From an uncultured Faecalibacterium sp. (GTDB lineage Bacteria; Bacillota; Clostridia; Oscillospirales; Ruminococcaceae), in contig CAKTEM010000004.1 in assembly GCA_934548045.1 (NCBI GenBank), positions 94,576 through 158,575 of the forward strand: a DNA stretch of 64,000 nt. The letters run 5' to 3'. The translations under genes were made by a program, and so were the position numbers. Shown here piece after piece: positions 48,777-59,800 of this stretch (its first letter is position 1; each line of letters opens with the position of its first letter). The notes below the pieces were generated by a model. The model saw only the letters and a list, made by a program, of their open reading frames with translations, did no database searches and was not told the DNA's origin.

Positions 48777-51188
48777 ATGAAAGTACCTTTCAGCTGGTTA
48801 AAAGAACTCGTCGATATCGACGTTACCGCGCAGGAATTGGAAGAAAAGCTGTTTTCCTGCGGTTTTGAGGTGGAAGAGCTGATCCCGTTGGATGCCGGCA
48901 TCAGCAAGGTGGTCGTCGGCAAGATCACCGAGATGGAAAAACAGGAAGGCACCCATCTGACCAAGTGCGTCGTCGACTGCGGCGAGTACGGCCATGACAT
49001 CCGCATCAGCACCGGTGCCGCCAATATGAAGGTCGGCGACTGCGTGCCTGCCGCTCTGGATGGTTCCACCCTGCCCGGCGGCATCAAGATCAAGGCTCGT
49101 AAGATGCAGGGCGTCGAGTCCAACGGTATGCTCTGCTCCGGCGAGGAGCTGGGTCTGAACGAGGACCTGTTCCCGGGTTCGGAGGTCTACGGCCTGCTCA
49201 TCCTGCCTGAGGACAGCGTTCCCGGCACGGACATCGCACCGGTCGTTGGTCTGGATGACTACATCTTCGATATCTCCATCACCGCAAACCGCCCCGACTG
49301 CCAGTCGGTCCTTGGCATCGCGCGTGAAGTCGCTGCCATCCTCGGCAAGCCGCTCCACATGCCGGCCATGGATTACAACACCGTCTGCGACGCCGATGAA
49401 CCCATCAGCGTGGCGGTCGAGGCTCCTGACCTCTGCCCCCGTTATATGGCACACTACGTCCGGAATATCCGGATGGGCGAGTCTCCCCGTTGGATGAAGC
49501 GGCATCTGGCTCTGTGCGGCCTGCGCTCCATCAGCAACGTGGTCGATATCACCAACCACACTCTGCTCGAGATGGGCCAGCCCATGCACGCTTTCGACCT
49601 GAACAAGGTCGCAGGCCGCAGCATCACCGTCCGCCGTGCGCAGAACGGTGAAAAAATTACGACTCTGGACGAGAAGGAATTCACCCTGAACGAGAACAAC
49701 CTCGTCATCTGCGACGCGGAAAAGCCGGTCGCTCTGGCAGGCATTATGGGCGGTGCAAACTCCGGCATGGACGACAACACCACCAGCCTGCTGTTCGAGT
49801 GCGCGACCTTCGCACGTGACAGCGTGCGTAAGACCAGCCGCGCTCTGGGCCAGAACAGCGATTCTTCCGCCCGTTACGAGAAGGGTGTTGACCGTCATTC
49901 TCCCGAGCTGGGTCTGGCACGCGCTCTGCACCTCATTCAGGAGCTGGACTGCGGCGACATAACTACCCTCGAGTATGACCTGACCGATGGCCGTCCGCTG
50001 GAGCGCAAGCACATCGTCACCACCCCGGCAAAGATCTGCTCGGTGCTGGGCATCACTGTTCCCGACCAGACCATGATCGATATCCTCAAGCGTCTGGAGT
50101 TCACCGTGGACGTGCAGGCAGATGGCAGCTGGGATGTTTCCGCTCCGCTGTACCGTGAGGACGTCGAGGACTATCCCGACCTCGCCGAGGAAGTCATCCG
50201 TGAGTACGGCTACGACCACATCGTTCCCACCTTCCTGAAGACCGCAGCTGTCACCAACGGCGGTCTGAACTACGCCCAGAAGCAGCAGATGAAGACCAAG
50301 CGTCTGCTGGCTGCGCAGGGCTTCTATGAGGCTTCCACGCTGGCCTTCTACTCCAACGCCGAGCTGGATATGCTCCACATCCCGGCAGACGACGAGTCTC
50401 GCAAGGCCATCCGCATCCTGAACCCCATCAGCGAGAATCTGTCTATCATGCGGACTCTGCTGACTCCCTCGATGCTGAACGTCATCGTCGACAACCTCAA
50501 AAAGGGCAACACCGAGGGCCGTCTGTTCGAGATGGCTCCGGTCTATCTGGCAAAGGAGCTGCCCATCAACGAGCATCCCCACGAGCGTCAGACCCTCTGC
50601 ATCGGCGCATTTGGCCCTGAAGAGGATTTCTTCACCGTCAAGGGCGCGATGGAAGCTCTGGCCGCTGGCTTTGACCTGAAATTCAGCTATCAGCGTGAGA
50701 CCGCTCCCTGGCTGCACCCCGGCATCAGCGCGGCCGTCTACTGCAACGGCAAGCGTCTGGGCGTCTTCGGCAAGCTGGCAAATGAGATCAACGCCGAGCT
50801 GGAGATCGCGAAAGACCAGAAGGACAGCCAGAACATCTATCTGGGCGAGCTGGACTACGAGGCTCTGATGTCCTGCGTCGAGGGCGAACTGCGGTATAAG
50901 CCGCTCAGTCCCTATGCAGAGGTCAAGCGTGACCTCGCACTGGTCTGCGATGAGAAGATCACCTGCGGCGAGATCGAGGAGACCATCCAGAAGGCAAGCC
51001 CCCTCATCAAGGAGGTCAAGCTGTTCGATATCTATCGCGGCGCAAACCTCGGCGAGGGCAAGAAGAGCATGGCCTTCTCCCTGACGCTGGCTGACCCCAA
51101 CGCGGAAGTCTCCGCTGAGCAGGTCGAGCGCACCGTCAAGAAGATCCTCGGCAACCTGAAGTTCAAGCTGGGTATCGAGATCCGCTAA
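48777..51188 (+). CDS. pheT: Phenylalanine-tRNA ligase beta subunit
   Basis: PheT provides tRNA binding and editing. The 803-residue product has the tRNA-binding OB domain (about 40-150, with VVVGKITEMEKQEG and the MQGVESNGMLCSGEEL element), the B3/B4 editing domain around HYVRNIRMGESPRWMKRHL, the B5 domain, the degenerate catalytic-like core, and the C-terminal anticodon-binding FDX-ACB domain ending LKFKLGIEIR. Length matches the family. It follows pheS by 18 bases with a GGGGAG site and ends at a strong terminator. Confidence 0.97.
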   Translation: MKVPFSWLKELVDIDVTAQELEEKLFSCGFEVEELIPLDAGISKVVVGKITEMEKQEGTHLTKCVVDCGEYGHDIRISTGAANMKVGDCVPAALDGSTLPGGIKIKARKMQGVESNGMLCSGEELGLNEDLFPGSEVYGLLILPEDSVPGTDIAPVVGLDDYIFDISITANRPDCQSVLGIAREVAAILGKPLHMPAMDYNTVCDADEPISVAVEAPDLCPRYMAHYVRNIRMGESPRWMKRHLALCGLRSISNVVDITNHTLLEMGQPMHAFDLNKVAGRSITVRRAQNGEKITTLDEKEFTLNENNLVICDAEKPVALAGIMGGANSGMDDNTTSLLFECATFARDSVRKTSRALGQNSDSSARYEKGVDRHSPELGLARALHLIQELDCGDITTLEYDLTDGRPLERKHIVTTPAKICSVLGITVPDQTMIDILKRLEFTVDVQADGSWDVSAPLYREDVEDYPDLAEEVIREYGYDHIVPTFLKTAAVTNGGLNYAQKQQMKTKRLLAAQGFYEASTLAFYSNAELDMLHIPADDESRKAIRILNPISENLSIMRTLLTPSMLNVIVDNLKKGNTEGRLFEMAPVYLAKELPINEHPHERQTLCIGAFGPEEDFFTVKGAMEALAAGFDLKFSYQRETAPWLHPGISAAVYCNGKRLGVFGKLANEINAELEIAKDQKDSQNIYLGELDYEALMSCVEGELRYKPLSPYAEVKRDLALVCDEKITCGEIEETIQKASPLIKEVKLFDIYRGANLGEGKKSMAFSLTLADPNAEVSAEQVERTVKKILGNLKFKLGIEIR

Positions 51189-51198
51189 AAGCATAAAA

Positions 51199-51245
51199 AA
51201 GAGGAACTGCCGTACAGGGAAGACCTTGTGCGGCAGTTCCTTTTT
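51199..51245 (+). terminator. Terminator after pheT
   Basis: AGGAACTGCCG pairs with CGGCAGTTCCT, followed by T residues. The inner part can also pair (ACAGGG with CCTTGT). It is probably bidirectional with the converging symporter gene. Confidence 0.88.
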
Positions 51246-51258
51246 GTGTTGCAAGAAA

Positions 51259-52632
51259 TTACATTGTGATCCAGCCCAGCGCGTTGGCGACCGAGCTGAC
51301 GAGGATGATGGCGGCAAAAATTGGGCAGAGATACTGGATCATAAAGTTAAAGATGGCCTTCCGGCGGAAGGGATTTCCGTCCAGCGTGACTTCCTCTTCG
51401 ATCTTTTTCACGCCGACCACACGGGCCACCAGCAGGCAGGTCGCAATGGCGGCGATGGGCATCATGACGGAGTTCGTCAGAAAGTCGAAGAAATCGAGGA
51501 ACTGCATCCCGAAGATGGTAATGGAGGAAAGCGGTCCATAGCCCAGAGCCGACAGACTGCCCAGCACGAGCATGATGCCGCCGATCAGGAAGGTGGAACG
51601 ATGACGCTCCCAGCCAAGCTCGTCCTCAAAGGTGGAGACGGCACTTTCGGTCAGGGCGATGGAGCTTGTCAGTGCGGCGAACAGGACCAGCGTGAAGAAC
51701 AGGATGCCGACGACGGTGCCGAGACCCATGCTGTCGAAGACTTTCGGGATGGTGATGAACATCAGTGCAGGGCCTGCCTGCAGGGTGTTCGGGTCACCGC
51801 CGGAGAAGGAGAAGACCGCCGGAATGATCATCAGGCCGGCCATAATGGCGATGGCAGTGTCGAACAGCTCGACGTTTTTGGTGGAATCTTCAATGGAGAC
51901 GTCCTTTTTCATGTAGGAGCCAAAGGTGATAAGGATGCCCATTGCGATGGACAGAGAGTAGAACATCTGCCCCATTGCGGTAACGACCGTCATCCACGAG
52001 AAGTTGGAAACGTTCGGTACGAGGAAGTATTTCACACCGGCCAGCGCGCCCGGACGGGTGACCGAGTAGACTGCAATGATGACAGACAGCACCACGAGGA
52101 TGGGCATCATGACCTTGGAGACGCGCTCGACACCGTTCCGGACACCAGCGAAGATGATCGCGAGGGTCAGAATGGTAAAGATGGCAAAGCAGATCTCCGC
52201 AGAAGCACCATTCGCGATAAAGTTGAAAAAGTAACCGTCGGATGCCAGCTCTTTTCCGTGGCCGCTGATGTAGGACGCCAGATAGCGGATGACCCAGCCG
52301 CCGATGACGGAGTAATAAGGAACGATGAGGATGGGGATCACCGCATTGATCCATCCGCCGAAGGAAAGTCCTTTTCCTTTGCCGAAAGAGGCATAGGCAC
52401 CCACCGGGCTTTTCTTTGTCATCCGTCCAAGAGCGGTCTCGGCAATGATCATCGTGTAGCCGAAGGTGAAGGCTAAAATAATGTAGATGAGCAGGAAAAT
52501 GCCGCCGCCGTATTTCGCGGCCAGATATGGGAAACGCCAGATGTTGCCCAAACCGACCGAAGCACCTGCGGCAGACAGGACAAAGCCGATCTTGCCGGAG
52601 AAGGCACTTCGTTTTGGATGCTGAGAATCCAT
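51259..52632 (-). CDS. Sodium-dependent amino-acid symporter (NSS/SNF family)
   Basis: NSS transporters import amino acids or related molecules with Na+. The 457-residue product has the hallmark first helix GASVGLGNIWRFPYLAAKYGGG, with the unwound Na+/substrate site, and about eleven membrane segments. FGSYMKKDVSIEDSTKN marks a usual loop. ATG 52632 lies eight bases after AGAGG; an ATG six bases upstream is too close to it. It is monocistronic and converges on pheT. The substrate is not deducible; tryptophan, tyrosine or branched-chain residues are common for bacterial members. Confidence 0.93.
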   Translation of the reverse strand: MDSQHPKRSAFSGKIGFVLSAAGASVGLGNIWRFPYLAAKYGGGIFLLIYIILAFTFGYTMIIAETALGRMTKKSPVGAYASFGKGKGLSFGGWINAVIPILIVPYYSVIGGWVIRYLASYISGHGKELASDGYFFNFIANGASAEICFAIFTILTLAIIFAGVRNGVERVSKVMMPILVVLSVIIAVYSVTRPGALAGVKYFLVPNVSNFSWMTVVTAMGQMFYSLSIAMGILITFGSYMKKDVSIEDSTKNVELFDTAIAIMAGLMIIPAVFSFSGGDPNTLQAGPALMFITIPKVFDSMGLGTVVGILFFTLVLFAALTSSIALTESAVSTFEDELGWERHRSTFLIGGIMLVLGSLSALGYGPLSSITIFGMQFLDFFDFLTNSVMMPIAAIATCLLVARVVGVKKIEEEVTLDGNPFRRKAIFNFMIQYLCPIFAAIILVSSVANALGWITM

Positions 52633-52736
52633 AAACATAACCTCTTTTCTTAAAATCCCTATAACGGTTGGGGTAAGTGTACCATAAACCGGAACGGAAT
52701 TCAACCGAGGTGCAGAGAGCTTTTTGCGTTTCAATC

Positions 52737-52765
52737 TTGCTCACAACCAAAAGTTATGCTACACT
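52737..52765 (+). promoter_or_regulatory. Promoter of the YigZ-family gene
   Basis: TTGCTC (52737-52742), 17 bases, TACACT (52760-52765), with TGC forming an extended -10. AGGAGG and a GTG start follow. Confidence 0.65.
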
Positions 52766-52803
52766 TTAGATAAAAGTATCTTATAGTATCAGGAGGAACC
52801 AGC

Positions 52804-53424
52804 GTGGAGGATTACCGTACCATCCGGGGAACGGCGACCGGAGAATATGAGGAGAAAAAGAGCCGCTTTATTGCGCAGCTGTCCTTTGCCGACAGCGAGG
52901 AAAAGGCGGTGGCCTTTCTGGAACAGGTGCGCGCGGCCAACCGGACGGCACGGCACAACGTGTACGCCTACCGTCTGCGAGAGGGCAACCGGGAACGCTA
53001 CTCGGACGACGGCGAACCGGCAAAAACGGCCGGAACGCCTGCGCTGGAAGTGCTGCAGCACAGCGGCCTGACCGACTTGATCGTTGTTATCACCCGGTAT
53101 TTCGGCGGTGTGCTGCTGGGAACCGGCGGACTTGTCCGCGCCTACACCACAGCGACGGCACGCGCCCTCGAGAACGCCGAGGTCGTCACGGTGCGGAGCG
53201 TCGTGGAGCTGACCGTCACGGTGGATTATTCCCTCTATGAACGGGCAGTTCTGCTCATCAACGCGGCAGGCGCGAAGCTCAGCGAGCCGATGTTCACTGA
53301 CCGGGTGACCCTGCGCTGGCAGATGCCCGAAGGCACCGAGGCCCCTTTGCTGGAACAGCTGCGTGAGCTGACCCGTGGCGGTGCGCAGGTGGAGGTCTCG
53401 AAGCCGTTTTACGCGCCATTCTGA
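52804..53424 (+). CDS. YigZ/IMPACT-family protein
   Basis: The 206-residue product has the two-domain YigZ layout. The N-terminal UPF0029 domain shows EKKSRFIAQL, RHNVYAYRLREGNRERYSDDGEPAKTAGTPALEVL, and VVITRYFGGVLLGTGGLVRAYT; the second domain is a DUF1949-type ferredoxin-like fold. The eukaryotic relative IMPACT affects translational control; the bacterial function is unknown. The start is a GTG at 52804, with AGGAGG close upstream. It stands between the symporter and dnaG with its own promoter. Confidence 0.9.
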   Translation: MEDYRTIRGTATGEYEEKKSRFIAQLSFADSEEKAVAFLEQVRAANRTARHNVYAYRLREGNRERYSDDGEPAKTAGTPALEVLQHSGLTDLIVVITRYFGGVLLGTGGLVRAYTTATARALENAEVVTVRSVVELTVTVDYSLYERAVLLINAAGAKLSEPMFTDRVTLRWQMPEGTEAPLLEQLRELTRGGAQVEVSKPFYAPF

Positions 53425-53569
53425 GCAAAAATGTGAACAAACTGGAAAATTTTGGAAATCGACAGAGAATTTCCCCCTTCGACAGAGCCGATGCGCTACA
53501 ATGACCGCAGACGCGGCATCGGGGTCGGCGGCGTGCTGAGAAAGGGGAAGAAGGGAGCAGCGAACATCC

Positions 53570-55348
53570 ATGATCCCACACGAATACATTGAAGAACTGA
53601 CTCGCCGGACAGACATCGTGGAGCTGGTGGGCAGTTATGTGCAGCTCAAGCGGAAAGGGCGGCTTTACGGCGGACTCTGCCCCTTCCACAACGAAAAATC
53701 GCCCTCGTTTTACGTCTACCCGGACACCCAGAGCTTCTACTGCTTTGGCTGCGGCGCAGGCGGCGATGCCATCACCTTTACGAAAAAAATCAACAGCATC
53801 GACTATCCGGAGGCGGTCAAGCTTCTGGCCGGACGTGCCGGGATGCCCGAGCCGCAGGAGGACGACAAGACTGGCCGGATGCGGAGCCGTATCCTCTCGA
53901 TGAACAAGGAGGCCGCGCGGTTTTTCCACGCCTGCCTGAACTCCACCGTCGAGGAAGCACGGCAGGCCCGGGCCTACTGGCGGCGGCGCGGACTGGACGA
54001 CAAGACCATCGTGCGGTTTGGTCTGGGCTACGCACCCAATGACGGACAAGCTCTTTACCTGTTCCTGCGCGACAAGGGTTACAATCAGCAGGAGCTGGAC
54101 GCCAGCGGCCTGTTCAAGCGCAGTGCGTCCGGGCGAATCTACTGCCTGTTCTGGCGACGGGTCATGACGCCCATCTTCGACCTGCGCGGCAACATCATCG
54201 CCTTTGGCGGACGTGTGCTGGACGACTCGAAGCCCAAGTATGTCAACAGCCCGGAAACGCTGGTCTACCACAAGTCGGAGACGGTCTTCGCACTCCAGAT
54301 CGCGAAACGGAGCGCATCCCGGCGGTTCGTCCTCTGCGAGGGCTATATGGACGTCATCAGTATGCATCAGGCCGGCATCGACACGGCGGTCTGCGCCTGC
54401 GGAACGGCACTGACGCAGGAACAGGTCAAGCTCATCAGCGAGTATGCCGATGAAGTTATCCTGAGCTACGATTCGGACGAAGCCGGTCAGAAAGCGACCC
54501 TGCGCTCACTGGAACTCTTCCGGAACAGCCCGGTCAAGGTCGGCGTGCTGCAAATTCCCGGCGCGAAAGACCCAGACGAGTATATTAAGAAGTACGGCGC
54601 GGACCGCTTCAAGGCTCTGCTGGACGGGGTGGGCAACGCGCTGGATTTCCGGATGAAGCGTCTGCGCGACCAGTACGACCTGAGTCAGGATGCCCAGCGT
54701 CTCGAATACGTCAAGCAGGCGGTGGACATGCTGGCCGAACGCTCCAACCCGACCGAGCAGGAAGTCTACGCCGGACGGCTGGCCGAGGAGACGAACATCT
54801 CGAAGGCCGCTATCCTGACCCAGCTGGGAACTGCCGTCAAAAAGGCGAACAGCAAACGGCGTCGGGAGCGAAACCGGGATATCCTCCACTCGGGCGAGAT
54901 GGACCGCATCAAGCCCTCGTATGAAGCAGGCGGCTCCAAGGCGGTGGGCATCATGAGCGCGGAGCAGCGGCTTCTGGCGGCAATGCTCCGGGAACCGAGC
55001 TACATCCAGAAAGTCCGGGCAAACCTGACGCCGGAACAGTTCATCGACCCCAAGCAGAAAGAACTGTACGAGGCGATGCTGAGCTGTCAGCAGCAGGGCA
55101 TCGAGCTGAGCCTGTCCACGCTGGGCGGTTTTGTGAGCGAAGAAGCTCTGAATGAAATGAGCCGTTTTGCGGCACAATACAGCGATGTGAACTGCACACC
55201 CGAAGATATCAACCTCTATCTTGACCGCATTGCGCAGGGCAAGCCCATCGCAAGCAAAGCGGCCGGAATGTCGAACAACGAAATTGAGCAATTCCTCCAG
55301 TCGATGAGAGAAAAAAAGCAGGGGAATGACCCCTCGGCGGACGAATAA
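53570..55348 (+). CDS. dnaG: DNA primase
   Basis: DnaG makes RNA primers at the replication fork. The 592-residue product has the zinc-binding domain (Cys37, His40, Cys58, Cys61 in CPFHNEKSPSF and CFGCG), the RNA-polymerase domain, and a TOPRIM core with Glu257 in CEGYMDV and YDSDEAG. The C-terminal part (about 440-592) is the DnaB-helicase interaction region. A GGGAAGAAGGGAGC-type site precedes the ATG. It is 42 bases before rpoD, the classical macromolecular-synthesis pair, here without rpsU. Confidence 0.96.
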   Translation: MIPHEYIEELTRRTDIVELVGSYVQLKRKGRLYGGLCPFHNEKSPSFYVYPDTQSFYCFGCGAGGDAITFTKKINSIDYPEAVKLLAGRAGMPEPQEDDKTGRMRSRILSMNKEAARFFHACLNSTVEEARQARAYWRRRGLDDKTIVRFGLGYAPNDGQALYLFLRDKGYNQQELDASGLFKRSASGRIYCLFWRRVMTPIFDLRGNIIAFGGRVLDDSKPKYVNSPETLVYHKSETVFALQIAKRSASRRFVLCEGYMDVISMHQAGIDTAVCACGTALTQEQVKLISEYADEVILSYDSDEAGQKATLRSLELFRNSPVKVGVLQIPGAKDPDEYIKKYGADRFKALLDGVGNALDFRMKRLRDQYDLSQDAQRLEYVKQAVDMLAERSNPTEQEVYAGRLAEETNISKAAILTQLGTAVKKANSKRRRERNRDILHSGEMDRIKPSYEAGGSKAVGIMSAEQRLLAAMLREPSYIQKVRANLTPEQFIDPKQKELYEAMLSCQQQGIELSLSTLGGFVSEEALNEMSRFAAQYSDVNCTPEDINLYLDRIAQGKPIASKAAGMSNNEIEQFLQSMREKKQGNDPSADE

Positions 55349-55390
55349 TGGAACCTTTCCCTCCGGCTGGAGCTGGAAGGAGAAGGGACC

Positions 55391-56470
55391 ATGCAAAAAA
55401 TGTCGCAGACGGATGAACTGGTAAAAATGTTGTCGGCACAGGCACGGAGACACATCCTGACGCCGGAACAGATCAGCCGCGCAATGGAAGAACAGGACTA
55501 TGACGCCGCCGGGCTGGACGAACTGTACGAAAAGCTGGAATCGAAGGGCATCCGGGTCGCCGAGGAGGACGAAGAGCTTCCGGCTCTGGATGAAGACCAG
55601 ATCGACCGGCTGGAACAGGAGCTTTCGGCGGAGGGCGTTGCGCTGGATGACCCGGTCAAGACCTATTTAAAGGAGATCGGCCGGGTGCCGCTTCTGACCG
55701 CTGACGAGGAGATGACCCTTGCAAAGGCGGCACGGGCAGGGGATGCTGACGCGCGCCGACAGCTGAGCGAAGCAAACCTCCGGCTGGTGGTCTCGGTGGC
55801 GAAACGGTACGCCGGACGGGGCCTGCCGTTCCTCGACCTGATTCAGGAAGGGAACCTCGGCCTGATGAAGGCGACCGAAAAGTTCGAGCCGGAGCGCGGA
55901 TTCAAGTTCTCGACCTATGCGACATGGTGGATAAGGCAGTCCATCACCCGGGCCATCGCCGACCAGGGGCGCACCATCCGCATCCCGGTGCATCTGGTGG
56001 AGAGCATCAACCGGGTCAAAAAGATGTCGGGCGAGCTGCTCCGGAAAAAGGGCAGGGAAGCGACGGCGGAAGAGATCGCCGTCCGTCTGGACATGGAACC
56101 CGACCGGGTAAGGGAACTGCTGCTTCTGGCACAGGAACCGGTCAGCTTGGAAACACCGGTGGGCGAGGAAGAGGACGCCCACCTCGAGGATTTCATTCAG
56201 GATGAGGAAGCCGGAATCCCGGCGGATGAGGCCGGGCGGCAGATGCTCCGCCGGGAGCTGATGAATGTCCTCAAGAGCCTGACGCCCCGGGAGGAACGGG
56301 TGATCTCCCTGCGGTTCGGCTTGGAGGATGGCCGCGCCCGGACGCTGGAAGAGCTGGGACAGGAGTTCAATGTGACCCGGGAACGGGTGCGGCAGATCGA
56401 GGCGAAGGCCCTGCGCAAACTCCGCCACCCCAGCCGGGCGAAACGGCTGAGGGATTATCTGGAAGAGTAA
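55391..56470 (+). CDS. rpoD: RNA polymerase principal sigma factor (sigma-A/RpoD)
   Basis: The 359-residue product is a primary sigma factor. Region 1.1-like N-terminus is followed by region 1.2 (DDPVKTYLKEIGRVPLL), region 2 (LDLIQEGNLGLMKATEKFEPERGFKFSTYATWWIRQ), region 3, and region 4.2 with the -35-reading helix (VTRERVRQIEAKALRKLRHP). AAGGAG stands before the ATG. It is co-transcribed with dnaG. This sigma factor explains the TTGACA/TATAAT promoters across the window. A strong terminator follows. Confidence 0.96.
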   Translation: MQKMSQTDELVKMLSAQARRHILTPEQISRAMEEQDYDAAGLDELYEKLESKGIRVAEEDEELPALDEDQIDRLEQELSAEGVALDDPVKTYLKEIGRVPLLTADEEMTLAKAARAGDADARRQLSEANLRLVVSVAKRYAGRGLPFLDLIQEGNLGLMKATEKFEPERGFKFSTYATWWIRQSITRAIADQGRTIRIPVHLVESINRVKKMSGELLRKKGREATAEEIAVRLDMEPDRVRELLLLAQEPVSLETPVGEEEDAHLEDFIQDEEAGIPADEAGRQMLRRELMNVLKSLTPREERVISLRFGLEDGRARTLEELGQEFNVTRERVRQIEAKALRKLRHPSRAKRLRDYLEE

Positions 56471-56572
56471 AGCGGATTTCAAGAGCCAATATAGACAAAA
56501 TGCACAAGGGGCTTTTGGGCAGGAACATGAAAAACGAAAAAATCAAGGCTAAAAGGGCATGAACTCTACACG

Positions 56573-56614
56573 TTCCCGGGCGTCCGACAAAAGAGGGCGT
56601 CCGGGAATTTTTTT
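56573..56614 (+). terminator. Terminator after rpoD
   Basis: TTCCCGGGCGTCC pairs with GGGCGTCCGGGAA with two wobble pairs, and seven T residues follow. It separates dnaG-rpoD from the rpoB promoter. Confidence 0.88.
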
Positions 56615-56636
56615 GCGATAAAATCAGAAAAATGGC

Positions 56637-56665
56637 TTGACAACAGGGCTTTTCCGTTGTATACT
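56637..56665 (+). promoter_or_regulatory. rpoB promoter
   Basis: TTGACA (56637-56642), 17 bases, TATACT (56660-56665). This is one of the best promoters in the window. It creates a leader of nearly 190 bases. Confidence 0.85.
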
Positions 56666-56778
56666 AAACCAGTATCACATAATGGCCTAGTGCGCCAAAA
56701 AGAGAGTTTTGGAAAGACAGGCTGGAAGGGTCGAACCGAAAAGTTTGTTAAAAACGCCGAACTTCTCCTCCGGACGTG

Positions 56779-56812
56779 GGTCGAATTATGTGTGCTTGCT
56801 CAAAATTCGACC
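56779..56812 (+). promoter_or_regulatory. Hairpin in the rpoB leader
   Basis: GGTCGAATT (56779-56787) and AATTCGACC (56804-56812) form a perfect 9-bp stem without a T-run. It lies 50 bases before the ATG. Another copy of GGGTCGAA (56728-56735) lies in the same leader. A role in regulation is possible. Confidence 0.45.
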
Positions 56813-56861
56813 TGCGAATAGCATCACCCGTAGAATATAAAAGTAAGGAGTGGTTGATTTT

Positions 56862-59800
56862 ATGATGAAAGTCAAGCCCGTCAAGCTCGGCAAAACCGAG
56901 CGCATGAGCTTCTCCCACATCGACGAAGTCATCAGTATGCCGAACCTGATCGAGGTTCAGAAGAACTCTTACCAGTGGTTCCTCGACGAGGGCCTGAAAG
57001 AGGTCTTCCACGACATCGGCACCATTGAGGACTACACCGGTAATCTGGCACTGAGCTTCGTGGATTTCCGTCTGGATAAGGAGCCCAAGTACAGCATCAA
57101 AGAGTGCAAAGAGCGCGACGTGACCTACGCAGCTCCCCTGCGCGTGACTGCCCGTCTGCTGAACAAAGAGACCGGCGAAGTCAAGGATCAGGAAATTTTC
57201 ATGGGCGATTTTCCGCTCATGACCGACGCCGGCACCTTCGTCATCAATGGTGCTGAGCGTGCCATCGTCAGCCAGTTGGTTCGTTCTCCTGGTGTGTTCT
57301 ACGGTCATGATCATGATAAAGTCGGTAACGACCTGTTCAGCGCGACCATGAACCCGAACCGCGGTGCCTGGCTCGAGTACGAGACCGACGCTGCCAACGT
57401 GTTCTATGTTCGTATTGATAAGAACCGCAAGCTGCCCGTCACCGTTCTGTGCCGTGCGCTGGGTCTGTCCTCCAACGAGGAGATCCTGAACTTCTTCGGC
57501 GAGGATGAGCGCATCCTGGCGACCCTCGAGAAGGATACCACCAAGAACAAGGAAGAGGGTCTGCTGGAAGTTTACCGCAAGCTGCGCCCGGGCGAGCCTC
57601 CCACGGTCGAGTCCGCTACCAGCCAGATCAACATGCTGTTCTTCGATCCGCGCCGCTACGACCTGTCTCGTTTCGGCCGCTACAAGATGAACAAGAAGCT
57701 GTCTCTGGCACGCCGCATCGAGGGCCACATCGCTGGCGAAAACATCGTTGCTCCGCTGACCGGTGAGATCCTCATCGAGAAGGGTGCAAAGATCACCCGT
57801 GACGCGGCAAAGAAGGCCGACGACGCCGGTGTGGATGTCGTCATCCTGAAGATCGAGGACAAGAAAGTCAAGGTCATCACCAACGGCTGCGTTGACGCAC
57901 AGGCAGTCATCGACAACTACTATCCTGCTTTCAAGGGTGTGGATGTCAAGGAGTGCGGCATCAACGAACGCTGCGACTTTGAGGAACTGCGCAAGATCCT
58001 CGACAATGCTTCCGGCATCGACGAGGTCAAGGAGAGCCTGCAGAAGAACCACGACCAGCTGATCGGCCGCACCGTTACCGTGAAGGACATCCTGTCCTCC
58101 ATCAACTATCTGAACGATCTGGGCCACGGCATCGGTACCACCGATGATATCGACCATCTGGGCAACCGCCGCATCCGCAGCGTCGGTGAGCTGCTGCAGA
58201 ACCAGTTCCGCATCGGCTTCTCCCGTATGGAGCGCGTCATCCGTGAGCGCATGACCCTGCAGAGCCAGGATCAGAGCGTCATCACTCCGCAGGCTCTCAT
58301 CAACATCCGTCCGGTCGTCGCAGCCATCAAGGAATTCTTCGGTTCCTCTCCGCTGTCTCAGTTCATGGACCAGAACAACCCTCTGGCTGAGCTGACCCAC
58401 AAGCGTCGTCTGTCTGCTCTGGGCCCCGGCGGTCTGAGCCGTGACCGCGCAGGTTTCGAGGTCCGCGACGTTCACTACAGCCACTATGGCCGTATGTGCC
58501 CCATCGAGACTCCTGAAGGCCCGAACATCGGTCTGATCTCCTATCTGGCATCTTATGCAAAGATCAACGAGTACGGCTTCGTTGAGGCTCCGTACCGCAA
58601 GGTCAAGAAGACCTACGATGAGAAGGGCAAGCTGATCGATCAGGTCGTCACCGACGAGGTCGAGTATATGACCGCTGACGTCGAGGACGAGTACGTTGTC
58701 GCTCAGGCAAACGAGCCGCTGGACGAGGGCAAGCACTTCATTCGTCCTCGTGTTTCCGCTCGCCGCCGCGATGACATTCTGGAGATCGAGGCCGAGAAGG
58801 TCGATTACATGGACGTCTCGCCCCGAATGATGGTCTCTGTCGCTACCGCCTGCATCCCGTTCCTGGAGAACGATGACTGTAACCGTGCGCTGATGGGTTC
58901 TAACATGCAGCGTCAGGCAGTGCCTCTGATGGTCACCCAGCAGCCCATCGTCGCTACCGGCATGGAGTACAAGGCCGCTACCGACTCCGGCACGGCTGTT
59001 CTGGCAAAGAACGACGGTGTCGTTGAGCAGATGGACGCAGACCACGTCGCAGTCCGCAACAACATGGGCGTCCTCGAGAACTATCCGCTCGTCAAGTTCG
59101 CCCGTTCCAACGCAGGCACCTGCATCAACCAGCGTCCGATCGTCGAGGTCGGCGAGACCGTCAAGGCAGGTCAGGTTCTGGCCGACGGCCCCGCAATGCG
59201 CAATGGTGAGATCTCTCTGGGTAAGAACGCCCTGATCGGCTTCATGACCTGGGAAGGTTACAACTACGAGGACGCTGTCCTGCTGAATGAGAAGATCGTC
59301 CGTGAGGACGTTTACACCTCTATCCACATTGAGGAATACGAGACTGAGTCTCGTGACACCAAGCTCGGACCCGAGGAGATCACCCGTGATATCCCCAACG
59401 TTTCCGAGGACGCTCTGAAGGATCTGGACGAGCGCGGCATCATCCGCGTCGGCGCAGAGGTCAAGAGCGGCGATATTCTGGTCGGTAAGGTCACCCCGAA
59501 GGGCGAGACTGAGCTGACCGCTGAGGAGCGTCTGCTCCGCGCCATTTTCGGCGAGAAAGCTCGTGAAGTCCGTGATACCTCTCTGCGTGTTCCGCACGGC
59601 GAGTACGGCATCATCGTTGACGTCAAGGTCTTCACCCCGGAGAACAGCGATGAGCTGCAGCCCGGTGTCCGTGAGGTCGTCCGCTGCTACATCGCTCAGA
59701 AGCGTAAGATCAGCGTCGGCGATAAGATGGCAGGCCGTCACGGTAACAAGGGTGTCGTTTCCCGTATCCTGCCGCAGGAGGACATGCCCTACCTGCCCGA